Shown here piece after piece: positions 9,340-20,249 of a stretch of DNA of 64,000 nucleotides. Within the stretch, counting starts at the first letter, position 1. Each line of letters begins with the position of its first letter. The position numbers were made by a program, and so were the translations under genes. A model generated the notes under the pieces. That model made no database searches. It saw only the letters and a program-made list of their open reading frames with translations, and was not told the DNA's origin. Source of the DNA: Halopseudomonas laoshanensis (GTDB taxonomy: Bacteria; Pseudomonadota; Gammaproteobacteria; Pseudomonadales; Pseudomonadaceae); contig NZ_QOVF01000003.1 of the NCBI RefSeq assembly GCF_008365385.1, positions 248,001 to 312,000 on the forward strand, in the 5' to 3' direction.

Positions 9340-9699
9340 ATGTTTGATCTGAGCCATGTGGCCCTGCTGATGCTGGCGGGCCTGATCGGCACCTGGATAT
9401 GGCGAGGCCTGGGCTTGCGTGACCGGGCTCTGATTCTGGTCAGGCAGCATTGCAAGCAGGTGGATGTGCAGTTGCTCGACGAAAGCATCGTCCTTAACCG
9501 AATTCGTCTGGCACGCAACCGGGGCGGCCGCTTTGGCGTGGTCCGCCGCTATGGGTTTGAGTTTACCGTCACCGGTGAAAGGCGATACCACGGCAATATT
9601 CAGCTACACGGGGCGCGCCTGCTCGGCATAGAATTGGCGCCGCACCCCTTTCCCAGCGCGGGGCCGGATGATCCGAATCTGCGCGAAAAGCTGCTATGA
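9340..9699 (+). CDS. DUF3301 protein, one membrane segment
   Basis: 119 residues; residues 5-22 (VALLMLAGLIGTWIW) form an N-terminal membrane anchor, and the rest is a small basic domain typical of DUF3301, with RYGFEFTVTGERRYHG in the middle. Function unknown. A GAGAGG ribosome site precedes ATG 9340. The stop overlaps the start of the next gene as ATGA. A TATACT sequence near 9247 could be a -10 box for the pair. Confidence 0.8.
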   Translation: MFDLSHVALLMLAGLIGTWIWRGLGLRDRALILVRQHCKQVDVQLLDESIVLNRIRLARNRGGRFGVVRRYGFEFTVTGERRYHGNIQLHGARLLGIELAPHPFPSAGPDDPNLREKLL

Positions 9700-10043
9700 A
9701 TGCCGCCGAACTGTCGCACTTTTGCCTGAGCCTGCCCGGCGCCCGAGAGGATCTCAAATGGGGTCAAAATCGGGTGTTCTCGGTCGCAGGTACCAAAATG
9801 TTTGCGCTGATTGATTTGACCACCGATAGCTGCGCGTTCAAGGTGGATCAACCCCTTTTTCTCGGATTTTGCGACCGGCCAGGGTTTCATCCATCGCCCT
9901 ACCTGGCCCGCGCGCACTGGGTAAGCCTCGACTACCCTTACAAACTCACCACTGAAGAGCTGCGCGGATTGGTCCGCGAATCTCATCAACTAGTGGTCGG
10001 CAGGTTGCCAAAACGCCTACAAGCAGGTCTGATCCTTCCCTGA
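9696..10043 (+). CDS. MmcQ/YjbR-family protein
   Basis: 115 residues matching the small CyaY-like fold family MmcQ/YjbR (N-terminal LPGAREDLKWG, central FALIDL, C-terminal VRESHQLVVGRLPKR). These proteins are thought to bind DNA, but the role is not established. The start overlaps the DUF3301 gene stop by 4 bases. A perfect parS site begins 34 bases after the stop. Confidence 0.82.
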   Translation: MNAAELSHFCLSLPGAREDLKWGQNRVFSVAGTKMFALIDLTTDSCAFKVDQPLFLGFCDRPGFHPSPYLARAHWVSLDYPYKLTTEELRGLVRESHQLVVGRLPKRLQAGLILP

Positions 10044-10077
10044 GAGCAAAATTTACAGGTTTGAGGGAAGAGGTGCA

Positions 10078-10093
10078 GGTTCCACGTGGAACC
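10078..10093. promoter_or_regulatory. parS site (ParB-binding palindrome)
   Basis: GGTTCCACGTGGAACC is a perfect 16-base palindrome whose inner 14 bases, GTTCCACGTGGAAC, are identical to the parS sites in recF. It lies in the gap before the CobW gene, about 22 kb from oriC and 13 kb from parB. As established for Pseudomonas and Bacillus, ParB loads on such sites and spreads to build the segregation complex. Confidence 0.85.
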
Positions 10094-10125
10094 CTCAGGG
10101 CTGGCAGCGGCTGGGCTCTGGCTTT

Positions 10126-11112
10126 ATGCTTGGCAACATGATCGAGAATATCCCCACCCATCTGATAGCCGGCCCCTTAGGTGCGGGCAAGACCACATTG
10201 CTCAAACAGCTGTTACGCCAGCGGCCGAGCGGCGAAAAGTGGGGCATATTAATCAACGAGTTTGGCCAGATCGGCATTGATGCCGCTCTACTGGAAAGCG
10301 ACGCCCAGGGCGTTGCTCTCGCAGAAGTGCCGGGCGGCTGCCTATGTTGTGTGAACGGCCTGCCTTTTCAGGTCGGCTTGAACCGTCTGCTGCGTAAAGC
10401 GCGACCGACTCGCGTGTTTATCGAAGCGTCAGGGCTTGGCCATCCACTCAAGCTGCAGCAGCAGTTGGCGGCCCCACCCTGGCAAGGGGTACTAGCGCTG
10501 CAGCCGTTGATCATGGTCCTGGACGCCGGCCAACTGGCCAGCGGCAAGCCGTTGGCAGAGTCGCAACGCCTGGCGCTACCAGAGGCCGGGTTGTTATTGC
10601 TGAATAAGTCTGTGGATTTGGACGCTCTGGCCAAGCAAAGGATTGCCACTTCACTTCCAGATCGGCAAATACTCTGGTGCGACAAGGCCAATATCAGTTT
10701 CGACCTTTTACCCACGACCACGACCACGACCACGGCCTGCAGCGAGGCCACTGCCCTGCCTGACGCCGCCGCTTTGCCGGACATGCCGGTCTTGTGGAGA
10801 ACGATCGAGGATTGGCATTGCAGGGTGCAGAGCATGGAGGCCCACCACAGTATCGGCTGGCGCATGCACCCTGATGTGCTGTTTGAGCCGGAAGCACTGC
10901 AGAGCTGGCTGGCGACGCAGCGCTGGATCCGCGCCAAAGGCGTTGTGCATACCACTGGCGGCTGGATGGCATTCAATGCCTTGCCAGGGGAGACGATTGC
11001 CTGGCAACACAGCGGCTGGAATAAGGATAACCGCATCGAGCTGCTGACAGCACAACGTCCCGACCAGGTAGCGCTGCAGAACAGCTTGCGGGCGGCCACG
11101 AGCAACCATTAA
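10126..11112 (+). CDS. CobW/COG0523-family GTPase (metal chaperone)
   Basis: 328 residues. The P-loop GPLGAGKTT (residues 16-24) and the CxCC metal motif GGCLCCVNG (C72, C74, C75) identify a COG0523 GTPase, a family that hands zinc, cobalt or nickel to target enzymes. The C-terminal CobW domain follows. A run of six threonines (CCACGA hexanucleotide repeat, 10712-10735) sits in the linker. An alternative ATG at 10138 (MIENIPTHL) is equally plausible. No zinc-regulator box was recognised upstream, so the metal is not known. Confidence 0.85.
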   Translation: MLGNMIENIPTHLIAGPLGAGKTTLLKQLLRQRPSGEKWGILINEFGQIGIDAALLESDAQGVALAEVPGGCLCCVNGLPFQVGLNRLLRKARPTRVFIEASGLGHPLKLQQQLAAPPWQGVLALQPLIMVLDAGQLASGKPLAESQRLALPEAGLLLLNKSVDLDALAKQRIATSLPDRQILWCDKANISFDLLPTTTTTTTACSEATALPDAAALPDMPVLWRTIEDWHCRVQSMEAHHSIGWRMHPDVLFEPEALQSWLATQRWIRAKGVVHTTGGWMAFNALPGETIAWQHSGWNKDNRIELLTAQRPDQVALQNSLRAATSNH

Positions 11113-11139
11113 GGTAGAACCTTTTATGCAGCGCAGACC

Positions 11140-11499
11140 ATGAAATTTACCCTTCTCAGTAGTGCAATGCTGGCTCTGTTCAGCTCTCAGGTAATGGCGA
11201 CGGCGTGCGTGATCAGCTCCAATGACGATCAGTTGCCGATTCGCATGTGCCAGCAGAACATCAACATACCGCCGTCGCTATTTACCGACAGCTTCTGCCA
11301 GCCGCAGATACCCGACCGCTCCTTTGACGTGGCTTTCACCGAGGAATGTCCTGAGGGCGCTTATGGAATCTGTCATGGCGCGAAAACGCCGGGCGTGGCC
11401 TACGAGCAGGCAATTCATTACTACAGCGACGCCGATGACGCACCTATACTTAAGGCATACTGTGAAAACATCAGCGAAGGACGCTGGGACACGCCCTGA
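11140..11499 (+). CDS. Small cysteine-rich exported protein, function unknown
   Basis: 119 residues with a signal peptide (residues 1-20, cleavage likely after VMA). The mature protein has seven cysteines (for example CVISS, RMCQQNI, SFCQPQ, EECPEG, ICHGA, AYCEN), which suggests disulfides in the periplasm. It begins 27 bases after the CobW gene, so it may be co-transcribed. I recall similar Pseudomonas proteins of unknown role, but cannot name a domain. Confidence 0.65.
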   Translation: MKFTLLSSAMLALFSSQVMATACVISSNDDQLPIRMCQQNINIPPSLFTDSFCQPQIPDRSFDVAFTEECPEGAYGICHGAKTPGVAYEQAIHYYSDADDAPILKAYCENISEGRWDTP

Positions 11500-11506
11500 G
11501 GGCAGT

Positions 11507-11980
11507 TTATGCGGAGGGCACCGGCAATGCCCGTAGCTCATCCATCGGCAACTGGTGGCCTACGGTGAGCCCCAGGCGTGCAGCAGTCCCTGCCGGCAAC
11601 TCCAGTACGAAGCGCAAAGGGCGATCGGCCTGGTAGATGTCGCAGGGCATATTCCGGCACGGCGGCACCGCGGCAAAGATATTAGTAATCTGCCCACGCT
11701 CATCGATATAGACCAGATCGAGACTGATCTGCATGTTGCGCATCCAGATGGCCGGGACTGTACCCGCTGGAAAATCGAACAACATGCCCTCATCAGGAGC
11801 CAATCTCCTTCCCATCAAACCTTGGCGGCGGCTTTCCGGGTCAGCCACCCGCTCTATCCGGAAGGTTTCGTCCGCCAGCTGCATGATCCACCACTCGCCT
11901 TCAGCAGCAGGTTCGGCCACCACGCTGCATGCCAGTATCAACAGTATGCAGCCTGTCAGAGCAGTCAGGAGTGAGCGCAT
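11507..11980 (-). CDS. DUF192 exported protein
   Basis: 157 residues; an N-terminal hydrophobic segment (residues 7-21) is a signal peptide, possibly of lipoprotein type around LAC. The DUF192 signature is clear: RRQGLMGRRLAPDEGMLF, then PAIWMRNM and the C-terminal VLELPAG. Function unknown. Its start overlaps the stop of the upstream PilZ gene by one base (TGATG), so the two are translated together. It ends convergently, 7 bases from the cysteine-rich protein gene. Confidence 0.85.
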   Translation of the reverse strand: MRSLLTALTGCILLILACSVVAEPAAEGEWWIMQLADETFRIERVADPESRRQGLMGRRLAPDEGMLFDFPAGTVPAIWMRNMQISLDLVYIDERGQITNIFAAVPPCRNMPCDIYQADRPLRFVLELPAGTAARLGLTVGHQLPMDELRALPVPSA

Positions 11981-12882
11981 CAGAGGTTATCTTTGAGTAG
12001 GTTCTGGTAGACCATATTAGTCAGATACAACCTGTCTTGTTCATTCAGGTCAACAAATTCGACGCCGGTCGCTACCTGGCTATTGGCCGTTTCATCGCGG
12101 CTAACCGCGCGCACCTTGGCATTGATGGTCAGATACACATCCAGCCCGGATGGGTTGATACGAAACGAGAGTTTTACATCATCGCCCTTGGCGGCTACCG
12201 GTTTGGGCGACATCATGCGAGCGCCACCGCAACTGAGGTCAACGATCTTGGCCGCCGCCGAACCGGCGGGACCATTAACCGAGGTTACCAGTTCCACTGA
12301 TACGCGCGAGGAGCCTCGGATACGCATGGACTGTACGGTTTCCGGGTAAGCCAGATGCAGATAGGGGAAAGGCGACAGGTTCGACTTGATCACGCGCGTC
12401 TTGTAAGCGACCGCATCCTTACCCACAAACCCGCGGACCAGAAACTGTTGGCCTTCCTTGACGAATACCAGACGACCCTGGACTGTGGGAGAAGTCACCA
12501 TCAGGCTCACGGGTGCGTGAAACCCGATCATGCGTACCTGATAACGCTCGGCATGCGTCGGATGCAATGTCTGCAACTGCACCAGATCCCCGGGGGCTAG
12601 CTGAATTTGCGACAAACTGGAGGTCTGTACTTCGGCGGTCGCACCATTGCCGGCAACATCAAGCTTTTCCTCGGCCGCGTTGCGTTCGGGGGCCGCTCGA
12701 AAGAGTCCCATCTTCAACAGCTGAGCCAGTAACGGTTCGCTATCAATAATGCGCGACTGCTCCAGCAACACACTGCCCTCAGCGTCCAGAACGTCCCATG
12801 GCAAAGGTTTGCCCACGCCGACTTCTCGTTCTGTAAGAGGTATCAAAGTCACGCTTGGTCTCCATTCCAAATCGGGGATCAC
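11980..12882 (-). CDS. PilZ-domain protein (flagellar-brake-like)
   Basis: 300 residues. The C-terminal half has the c-di-GMP-binding PilZ motifs: RIRGSSR (an RxxxR-type site near residues 193-199) and DLSCGGARM. The N-terminal part before it (GDLVQLQ, VRMIGFH, VKEGQQFLVRGFVG) resembles the YcgR N-terminal domain, but an extra region of about 90 residues precedes it. c-di-GMP binding is inferred from the motifs; the target is unknown. It is followed by the DUF192 gene with a one-base overlap. A shorter start is possible but I keep the longest frame. Confidence 0.72.
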   Translation of the reverse strand: MIPDLEWRPSVTLIPLTEREVGVGKPLPWDVLDAEGSVLLEQSRIIDSEPLLAQLLKMGLFRAAPERNAAEEKLDVAGNGATAEVQTSSLSQIQLAPGDLVQLQTLHPTHAERYQVRMIGFHAPVSLMVTSPTVQGRLVFVKEGQQFLVRGFVGKDAVAYKTRVIKSNLSPFPYLHLAYPETVQSMRIRGSSRVSVELVTSVNGPAGSAAAKIVDLSCGGARMMSPKPVAAKGDDVKLSFRINPSGLDVYLTINAKVRAVSRDETANSQVATGVEFVDLNEQDRLYLTNMVYQNLLKDNL

Positions 12883-12979
12883 TACCCCGCAAATGTATCA
12901 CAGGCGTAACAGGCACAGTGCTATCAATCTTTTCCAGAATTCAGCGGACCGCTCTGGACGGCGGGAGCAAGGCGCTGCA

Positions 12980-14167
12980 TCAGGAATATATGTCATCCCG
13001 CGTCCAGGGCAGGTGGTGCTGCCCCCCTGGCAGCGGTTTGACCGCCAGTATCTGGTGAATATTCATCCAATTTTTGCGAAAGCCATAGGCACACCCAGCG
13101 AGATAGATGCGCCAGATGCGCAAGGTCTTGTCTGAAACCAGCGCTCGAGCCTCCTCCAGCCGCGCTTCGAGATTGGTACTCCAATGCTCCAGGGTGCGAG
13201 CATAGTGAAGGCGCAGGCTTTCTACATCGACTACTTCCAGTCCCTCCTCGCTCATACTGGCAATCGCCGTGGACAGGTGGGGTAACTCGCCGTGGGGGAA
13301 CACATACCGACCGATAAAGGTCCCAGCGCCGCGACTTACCGGGCGGCCGTCAACGTATTTGGCGGTGATGCCGTGGTTCATGACCAGTCCGCCCGGTTTG
13401 ACCTGGTCATACAGCATTTTGAAGTAATGTTGCAGATTGGCATGACCGACATGCTCAAACATGCCGACGCTGACCACCTTGTCGAACGCCTGATCGCCGG
13501 GCAGATCCCGATAATCCTGTAGCTGCAGCTCAATGGAGTCTTCCAGACCCTGTTCGGCGTTTTTCTCTCTGGCCAGCTCGAGCTGTTCCTTGCTCAGGGT
13601 GATCCCGTATACGCTTACACCATAGTGCCGTGCCGCGTGACGAGCCAGACCGCCCCAGCCACAACCCACATCCAGCAGACGCTCTCCCGGCTTCAAGCGG
13701 AGCTTGCGACACAGATGATCCAGCTTGTTGATCTGCGCCTGGGCCAGACTGTCGTGCAGGGGATCGCGGAAATACGCGCAGGAGTAGACCATCTCCGGGT
13801 CGAGCCAGAGGCGATAGAAGTCATTGGAAATATCATAATGGTATGCGATGGCCTCGGCGTCCATGGCCTTGTCATGCGTCGTGCGGGAGCACACCGGCTC
13901 GCTATTGTCACCGAGCAGGCCCATGCTCAGGTGGTCGGCAATCTCGACCACATCCATGATCGGGCCACGTACTTCCATGCGCTGATCGATAAACGCCTCC
14001 CCGAGCTTGTCCAGGCTGGGTTGGCGCAGATCGTTGAGCAACAATGGGTCAAGGATCTCGAGGGTTACTCGCGGATCTGGACCCAGATCGAGACTGGGCC
14101 CGCCCGCCAGACTGACTCTCAAGGGCAGCTTCAACTTGCTCAGGCTCTCGGACAGTTGCGTCAGCAT
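12980..14167 (-). CDS. cfa: Cyclopropane-fatty-acyl-phospholipid synthase family methyltransferase
   Basis: 395 residues. Uses SAM to add a methylene bridge to unsaturated fatty acids in membrane phospholipids. The SAM-binding LLDVGCGWGG (164-173) and the conserved YHYDISNDFYRLWLD (109-123), YSCAYF and FPHGELP segments are present. The N-terminal domain is normal for the family. It is a Pseudomonas-type homologue; some species carry more than one such gene, so the specific reaction is inferred. A 95-base gap to glmU separates it from its upstream neighbour. Confidence 0.85.
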   Translation of the reverse strand: MLTQLSESLSKLKLPLRVSLAGGPSLDLGPDPRVTLEILDPLLLNDLRQPSLDKLGEAFIDQRMEVRGPIMDVVEIADHLSMGLLGDNSEPVCSRTTHDKAMDAEAIAYHYDISNDFYRLWLDPEMVYSCAYFRDPLHDSLAQAQINKLDHLCRKLRLKPGERLLDVGCGWGGLARHAARHYGVSVYGITLSKEQLELAREKNAEQGLEDSIELQLQDYRDLPGDQAFDKVVSVGMFEHVGHANLQHYFKMLYDQVKPGGLVMNHGITAKYVDGRPVSRGAGTFIGRYVFPHGELPHLSTAIASMSEEGLEVVDVESLRLHYARTLEHWSTNLEARLEEARALVSDKTLRIWRIYLAGCAYGFRKNWMNIHQILAVKPLPGGQHHLPWTRDDIYS

Positions 14168-14262
14168 ACCGACCCTCCAAAGCGACCAAATAGCGGTTAG
14201 CCATCTCTCCCTTCAATATAGATCAAGTTGCTCAGCTGTCACGTCGCCAGCAAATTCCTTAT

Positions 14263-15627
14263 TCAGGTCTTCTTGCTCGGACGTTTCCAACCTTCGATAT
14301 TCTTCTGCCTGGCGCGGCCTACCGCCAAGGCCTGGGCAGGCACATCCTGGGTGACAGTGGATCCCGCTGCCGTGGTCGCGCCGGCACCAACGCTGACGGG
14401 CGCCACCAGGGCGGTGTTGGAGCCGATAAACACGCCATCATCTATGCGCGTGACGAATTTGTTCACCCCGTCATAGTTGCAGGTGATGGTACCGGCGCCG
14501 ATATTGACCTGGGCACCCACTACCGCATCACCTACGTAGGACAGATGATTGATTTTGGAGTCAGCGCCGATTTCAGCTTTCTTGGTTTCGACAAAATTGC
14601 CGATTTTCGCCCCGGCATGCATCCGGGTGCCTGGACGCAGCCGCGCATACGGGCCGATATCGCAGCGTTCGCCTACATCGGCGCCGTCGATATGGCTGAA
14701 CGCTTTGATCACAGTACCGGCGGCGATACGGCTGTTACGGATGACGCAATGGGGTCCGATGTCGACGTTATCGCCAATCTCGACCTCGCCTTCCAGCACC
14801 ACGTTGATATCCATGAAGATATCCCGCCCTACCTTGACGGTACCGCGTACATCAAGGCGGGCCGGATCCGCCAGTGTCACGCCTTCGCTCATCAAGCGCA
14901 GGCCTTCCCGCTGCTGCCACGCGCGCTCAAGGACAGAGAGCTGCTGACGGTTGTTGGCGCCCATTACCTCAAGCTCATCCAGCGGTTGCGCCACTTCTAC
15001 CGGGACCTTGTGGCTGACTGCCAACGCCACTACGTCGGTCAGGTAATATTCGCCCTGGGCGTTGTCATTCGACAGGCTGGAAAGCCACTGGGCTGCCTGG
15101 TTACCGGGCAGCGCCATGATGCCGGTATTACCTTCGGTGATCAGCAGGTGCTCCGCGCTGGCATCCTTCTGCTCAACAATGGCTTTCACTGCGCCGCTCG
15201 GGCTGCGAACAATACGCCCATAGCCGGTGGGATCAGCCATAGTCACCGTCAACAGGCCCAACGCCTGAACGCCGGCCTGCGTGCTCAGACGCTGCAGAGT
15301 CTCCGCGCGCAGCAGCGGCACATCGCCGTAGAGCACCAGGATCTGATCCGCATCGGTGATATCAGGCAACGCCTGCGCCACCGCATGCCCGGTACCGAGC
15401 TGCTCACTTTGCACTACCCAATTGATATCGTCGGCCGCCAGGGTCTCACGCACCTTGTCCGCTCCGTGGCCGATCACCACATGGATGCGCCGAGGTGTCA
15501 GCGCCCGGGCGCAATCGATAACATGCCCAAGCATCGGCTTGCCAGCTACCGGGTGAAGCACCTTGGGTAGTGCTGAACGCATACGGGTGCCTTGGCCGGC
15601 GGCGAGAATGACGATATCCAATATCAT
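14263..15627 (-). CDS. glmU: Bifunctional UDP-GlcNAc pyrophosphorylase / glucosamine-1-P acetyltransferase
   Basis: 454 residues from the ATG at 15627. Makes UDP-N-acetylglucosamine for peptidoglycan and LPS. The N-terminal pyrophosphorylase begins with LAAGQGTRM (residues 8-16); the C-terminal half is a left-handed beta helix of hexapeptide repeats with the acetyltransferase site ([22 protein letters not shown] region). The frame is open 19 codons further upstream, but those residues do not belong to the family. It lies downstream of the ATP synthase operon, as in other pseudomonads, but a strong terminator separates them. Confidence 0.95.
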   Translation of the reverse strand: MILDIVILAAGQGTRMRSALPKVLHPVAGKPMLGHVIDCARALTPRRIHVVIGHGADKVRETLAADDINWVVQSEQLGTGHAVAQALPDITDADQILVLYGDVPLLRAETLQRLSTQAGVQALGLLTVTMADPTGYGRIVRSPSGAVKAIVEQKDASAEHLLITEGNTGIMALPGNQAAQWLSSLSNDNAQGEYYLTDVVALAVSHKVPVEVAQPLDELEVMGANNRQQLSVLERAWQQREGLRLMSEGVTLADPARLDVRGTVKVGRDIFMDINVVLEGEVEIGDNVDIGPHCVIRNSRIAAGTVIKAFSHIDGADVGERCDIGPYARLRPGTRMHAGAKIGNFVETKKAEIGADSKINHLSYVGDAVVGAQVNIGAGTITCNYDGVNKFVTRIDDGVFIGSNTALVAPVSVGAGATTAAGSTVTQDVPAQALAVGRARQKNIEGWKRPSKKT

Positions 15628-15664
15628 AGTGAGAACCGTGGTTGGTGGAGAGTGGGTGGATGAT

Positions 15665-15796
15665 AGCAAAGCTGCGAGCTGCAAGCGTTATCAGGATGGC
15701 CTTGGCGGCGAGCCGCCAAGCACTCTCCTCAGATCAGCAAGAAAAACACAAGTTCACTCGAACTACTTGTCGCCCGTAGCTTGCCGCTTGCAGCGC
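15665..15796. repeat. Inverted-repeat intergenic element between glmU and atpC
   Basis: GCTGCAAGCG (15678-15687) recurs inverted as CGCTTGCAGC (15785-15794), about 100 bases apart. Between them a perfect hairpin, CTTGGCGGC (15701-15709) with GCCGCCAAG (15712-15720), is present. The end sequences resemble the stretch in front of pycB (921-944), GCTTGAAGCTTGCAGCT. It could be a small dispersed repeat element; it has no coding capacity. Confidence 0.45.
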
Positions 15797-15832
15797 AATA
15801 AAAAAGGCAGCCGAGGCTGCCTTTTTTATTGC
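15795..15832. terminator. Bidirectional intrinsic terminator after the ATP synthase operon
   Basis: GGCAGC (15806-15811) pairs with GCTGCC (15816-15821), flanked by an A-run before and a T-run after; the dyad extends to GCAAT/ATTGC outside. It lies 9 bases past the atpC stop and should end operon transcription on the minus strand. The symmetric A and T runs make it work either way. Confidence 0.85.
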
Positions 15833-15840
15833 AAACGAAC

Positions 15841-16284
15841 TCAGCGATTGTTGAATGCCGGTCCGCCGTATTTCTTGCGCAGTTCCTGCACGGTACGCAG
15901 CTGGGCTGCAGCTTCAGCAAGACGCGCAGAAGCGGAACCGTAATCGAACTCGGCGCCCTTCTCGCTCAAGGCCTTTTCAGCGGCCTTTTTCGCTTCAACT
16001 GCAGATGCTTCGTCGATGTCGCCAGCACGGATAGCCGTGTCGGCAAGCACCTTGACCATGCTCGGCTGGATCTCCAGGAAGCCGCCAGAAATGTAGAACA
16101 CTTCCTCGCTGCCATCCTGCTTGATCACCCGAACCGGGCCGGGCTTGAGGTCGGTAAGCAACGGCGTGTGACCTGGCAGAATACCCAGATCACCCATGTT
16201 GCCGTGTGCGACGACCATCGAAACCAGGCCTGAGAACAGCTCTTCTTCCGCGCTGACGATATCGCAGTGCACTGTCATAGCCAT
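15841..16284 (-). CDS. atpC: ATP synthase epsilon subunit
   Basis: 147 residues, central-stalk subunit of F1 that couples rotation and inhibits ATP hydrolysis. It has the N-terminal beta-sandwich ([17 protein letters not shown]) and the C-terminal helical hairpin ([19 protein letters not shown]). Last gene of the nine-gene operon, followed by a strong terminator. A GAGG site about 8 bases upstream supports the first ATG. Confidence 0.95.
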   Translation of the reverse strand: MAMTVHCDIVSAEEELFSGLVSMVVAHGNMGDLGILPGHTPLLTDLKPGPVRVIKQDGSEEVFYISGGFLEIQPSMVKVLADTAIRAGDIDEASAVEAKKAAEKALSEKGAEFDYGSASARLAEAAAQLRTVQELRKKYGGPAFNNR

Positions 16285-16326
16285 GTCATTGCCTCGATTC
16301 TGCGCCCGCTTGCGCGGGCGCTAGCA

Positions 16327-17751
<1,425 letters not shown>

Positions 17752-18615
17752 TCAAGAGACTGCGGCGGCGCCGCCGACGATTTCCGAAATTTCCTGGGTG
17801 ATCGCAGACTGACGAGCTTTGTTGTAGATAAGCTGCAGGCTGTCGATGATATCCCCTGCGTTGTCGGTCGCGTTTTTCATTGCGATCATCCGTGCCGCCT
17901 GTTCGCTGGCGTTGTTCTCGATCACTGCCTGATATACCTGCGACTCGATATAACGGGTCAACAGGCCATCGAGCAGCTCGTTGGCGTCAGGCTCGTAAAC
18001 GTAGTCCCAATGCCCCTTGAGTTCCTCTTTGTCAGCCGGAACCAGCGGGATCATTTGTTCGACCTTGGGCGTTTGCACCATGGTGTTCACAAAGGCATTG
18101 GAGACCAGGTACAAGCGGTCGATACGACCTTCCTGATAACCATCGAGCATGACCTTGACGCTACCGATCAGATCATTCAACGAGGGCTGTTCGCCCAGGT
18201 GACTGATCGCTGCGACAACGTTACCGCCATAACTGCGAAAAAACGCGGCGCCCTTGCTGCCAATCACGCACAGCTCGGTCTCGACGTTACGGTCACGCCA
18301 CTCTTTCATGTTTTGTACCAGCGCCTTGAACAGGTTGGTGTTCAAGCCACCGCAAAGACCCCGATCCGTACTGACCACGATATAGCCGACCCGTTTGACT
18401 TCACGCTCTTGCATGAACGGGTGACGATATTCGGGATTGGCATTGGCCAGATGGCCAATGACCTGACGGATACGCTCAGCGTAGGGACGGCTGGAGGCCA
18501 TGCGCTGTTGTGCTCTGCGCATTTTGCTGACCGCCACCTTCTCCATGGCGCTGGTGATCTTCTGAGTACTTTTGATACTCGAAATTTTACCGCGTATCTC
18601 TTTTGCGCCTGCCAT
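17752..18615 (-). CDS. atpG: ATP synthase gamma subunit
   Basis: 287 residues, the rotor shaft of F1. The N-terminal helix ([20 protein letters not shown]) and C-terminal helix ([20 protein letters not shown]) that form the coiled-coil shaft are present, and the [11 protein letters not shown] motif is conserved. Located between atpA and atpD, as in other bacteria. Confidence 0.97.
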   Translation of the reverse strand: MAGAKEIRGKISSIKSTQKITSAMEKVAVSKMRRAQQRMASSRPYAERIRQVIGHLANANPEYRHPFMQEREVKRVGYIVVSTDRGLCGGLNTNLFKALVQNMKEWRDRNVETELCVIGSKGAAFFRSYGGNVVAAISHLGEQPSLNDLIGSVKVMLDGYQEGRIDRLYLVSNAFVNTMVQTPKVEQMIPLVPADKEELKGHWDYVYEPDANELLDGLLTRYIESQVYQAVIENNASEQAARMIAMKNATDNAGDIIDSLQLIYNKARQSAITQEISEIVGGAAAVS

Positions 18616-18689
18616 GTCTCACCTTTCAGGTTAGCCCGAGGCCAGATCGCACGATGCGGGACATGATCGAATCATGCCCCGCGCTCGGC

Positions 18690-20234
18690 TTACCAGCTCT
18701 GGGTTGCCTTGAAGTTCTCGATGCCAGACTTGATACCGGCTTCGATCTCGTCGTTGTAGTCGCCCTTCTCGTTGATCTTGGCCAACAGATCGGCCTTGTC
18801 ACGTTTGAAGTAAGCGAGCAAAGCCTTCTCGAACGGGCCGACCTTGTTCAGCTCGACATCGACCAGGAAGCCCTTCTCGGCAGCGTACAGACTGATGGCC
18901 ATGTCAGCGATCGACATAGGCGCATACTGGTGCTGCTTCATCAGCTCGGTAACCCGCTGACCATGCTCTAGCTGCTTACGGGTAGCCTCATCGAGGTCCG
19001 AAGCAAACTGGGCGAAAGCCGCCAGTTCACGATACTGGGCCAGCGCGGTACGAATACCACCGGACAGCTTCTTGATGATCTTGGTCTGGGCTGCACCACC
19101 AACACGGGATACCGATACACCGGCGTTAACGGCCGGGCGGATACCTGCGTTGAACAGGTTGGATTCCAGGAAGATCTGGCCGTCAGTGATCGAGATCACG
19201 TTGGTCGGTACGAATGCTGATACGTCACCCGCCAGCGTTTCAATGATCGGCAGTGCGGTCAGAGAACCGGTCTTGCCCTTCACTTCACCGTTGGTGAGCT
19301 TCTCGACATAGTCCTCGGAGATGCGCGATGCGCGCTCCAGCAGACGGCTGTGGAGATAGAACACGTCGCCGGGGTAGGCTTCACGACCCGGCGGACGACG
19401 CAGCAACAGCGAGATCTGACGGTAGGCAATAGCCTGCTTGGACAGATCATCGTAGATGATCAGCGCGTCTTCACCACGGTCACGGAAGTACTCGCCCATG
19501 GTGCAGCCTGAGTAAGGTGCCAGGAATTGCAGGGCAGCCGGCTCGGAAGCGGAAGCCGCAACGACGATGGTGTTGCTCATCGCGCCATGCTCTTCCAGCT
19601 TGCGTACGACGTTGGCGATGGTCGACTGCTTCTGACCGATAGCCACGTACACACACTTGATGCCGGAATCTTTCTGGTTGATGATCGCGTCGATCGCGAT
19701 GGCCGTCTTACCTGTCTGACGGTCACCGATGATCAGCTCACGCTGACCACGGCCAATCGGGATCATCGCATCGATGGACTTGTAGCCGGTCTGGACCGGC
19801 TGATCTACCGACTTACGCCAGATTACGCCAGGCGCAACCTTTTCTACCGCGTCAGTCAGTTTGGCATCGATTACGCCCTTGCCGTCAATCGGGTTACCCA
19901 GCGCGTCAACAACGCGACCGAGCAACTCGGGGCCGACCGGAACTTCCAGAATACGACCGGTACATTTGGCTGTCATGCCTTCGGTCAGATTCAGGTAATC
20001 ACCCAATACAACAGAACCCACGGAGTCCTGCTCCAGGTTCAGTGCCATACCGTATACACCACCGGGGAATTCAATCATTTCCCCGTACATCACATCAGCA
20101 AGGCCGTGAATGCGCACGATACCGTCGGAAACGCTGACGATGGTGCCTACATTGCGAGCCTGCGAAGACACATCGAGTTTCTCGATGCGCTGCTTGATAA
20201 TTTCGCTAATTTCGGAAGGATTCAATTGCTGCAT
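18690..20234 (-). CDS. atpA: ATP synthase alpha subunit
   Basis: 514 residues, the non-catalytic nucleotide-binding F1 subunit. Walker A GDRQTGKT at residues 170-177; the arginine-finger region VSRVGGAAQ is intact. N-terminal sequence [14 protein letters not shown] is the usual gamma-proteobacterial start. Confidence 0.98.
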   Translation of the reverse strand: MQQLNPSEISEIIKQRIEKLDVSSQARNVGTIVSVSDGIVRIHGLADVMYGEMIEFPGGVYGMALNLEQDSVGSVVLGDYLNLTEGMTAKCTGRILEVPVGPELLGRVVDALGNPIDGKGVIDAKLTDAVEKVAPGVIWRKSVDQPVQTGYKSIDAMIPIGRGQRELIIGDRQTGKTAIAIDAIINQKDSGIKCVYVAIGQKQSTIANVVRKLEEHGAMSNTIVVAASASEPAALQFLAPYSGCTMGEYFRDRGEDALIIYDDLSKQAIAYRQISLLLRRPPGREAYPGDVFYLHSRLLERASRISEDYVEKLTNGEVKGKTGSLTALPIIETLAGDVSAFVPTNVISITDGQIFLESNLFNAGIRPAVNAGVSVSRVGGAAQTKIIKKLSGGIRTALAQYRELAAFAQFASDLDEATRKQLEHGQRVTELMKQHQYAPMSIADMAISLYAAEKGFLVDVELNKVGPFEKALLAYFKRDKADLLAKINEKGDYNDEIEAGIKSGIENFKATQSW

Positions 20235-20249
20235 GCCATGTCCCTCAAA

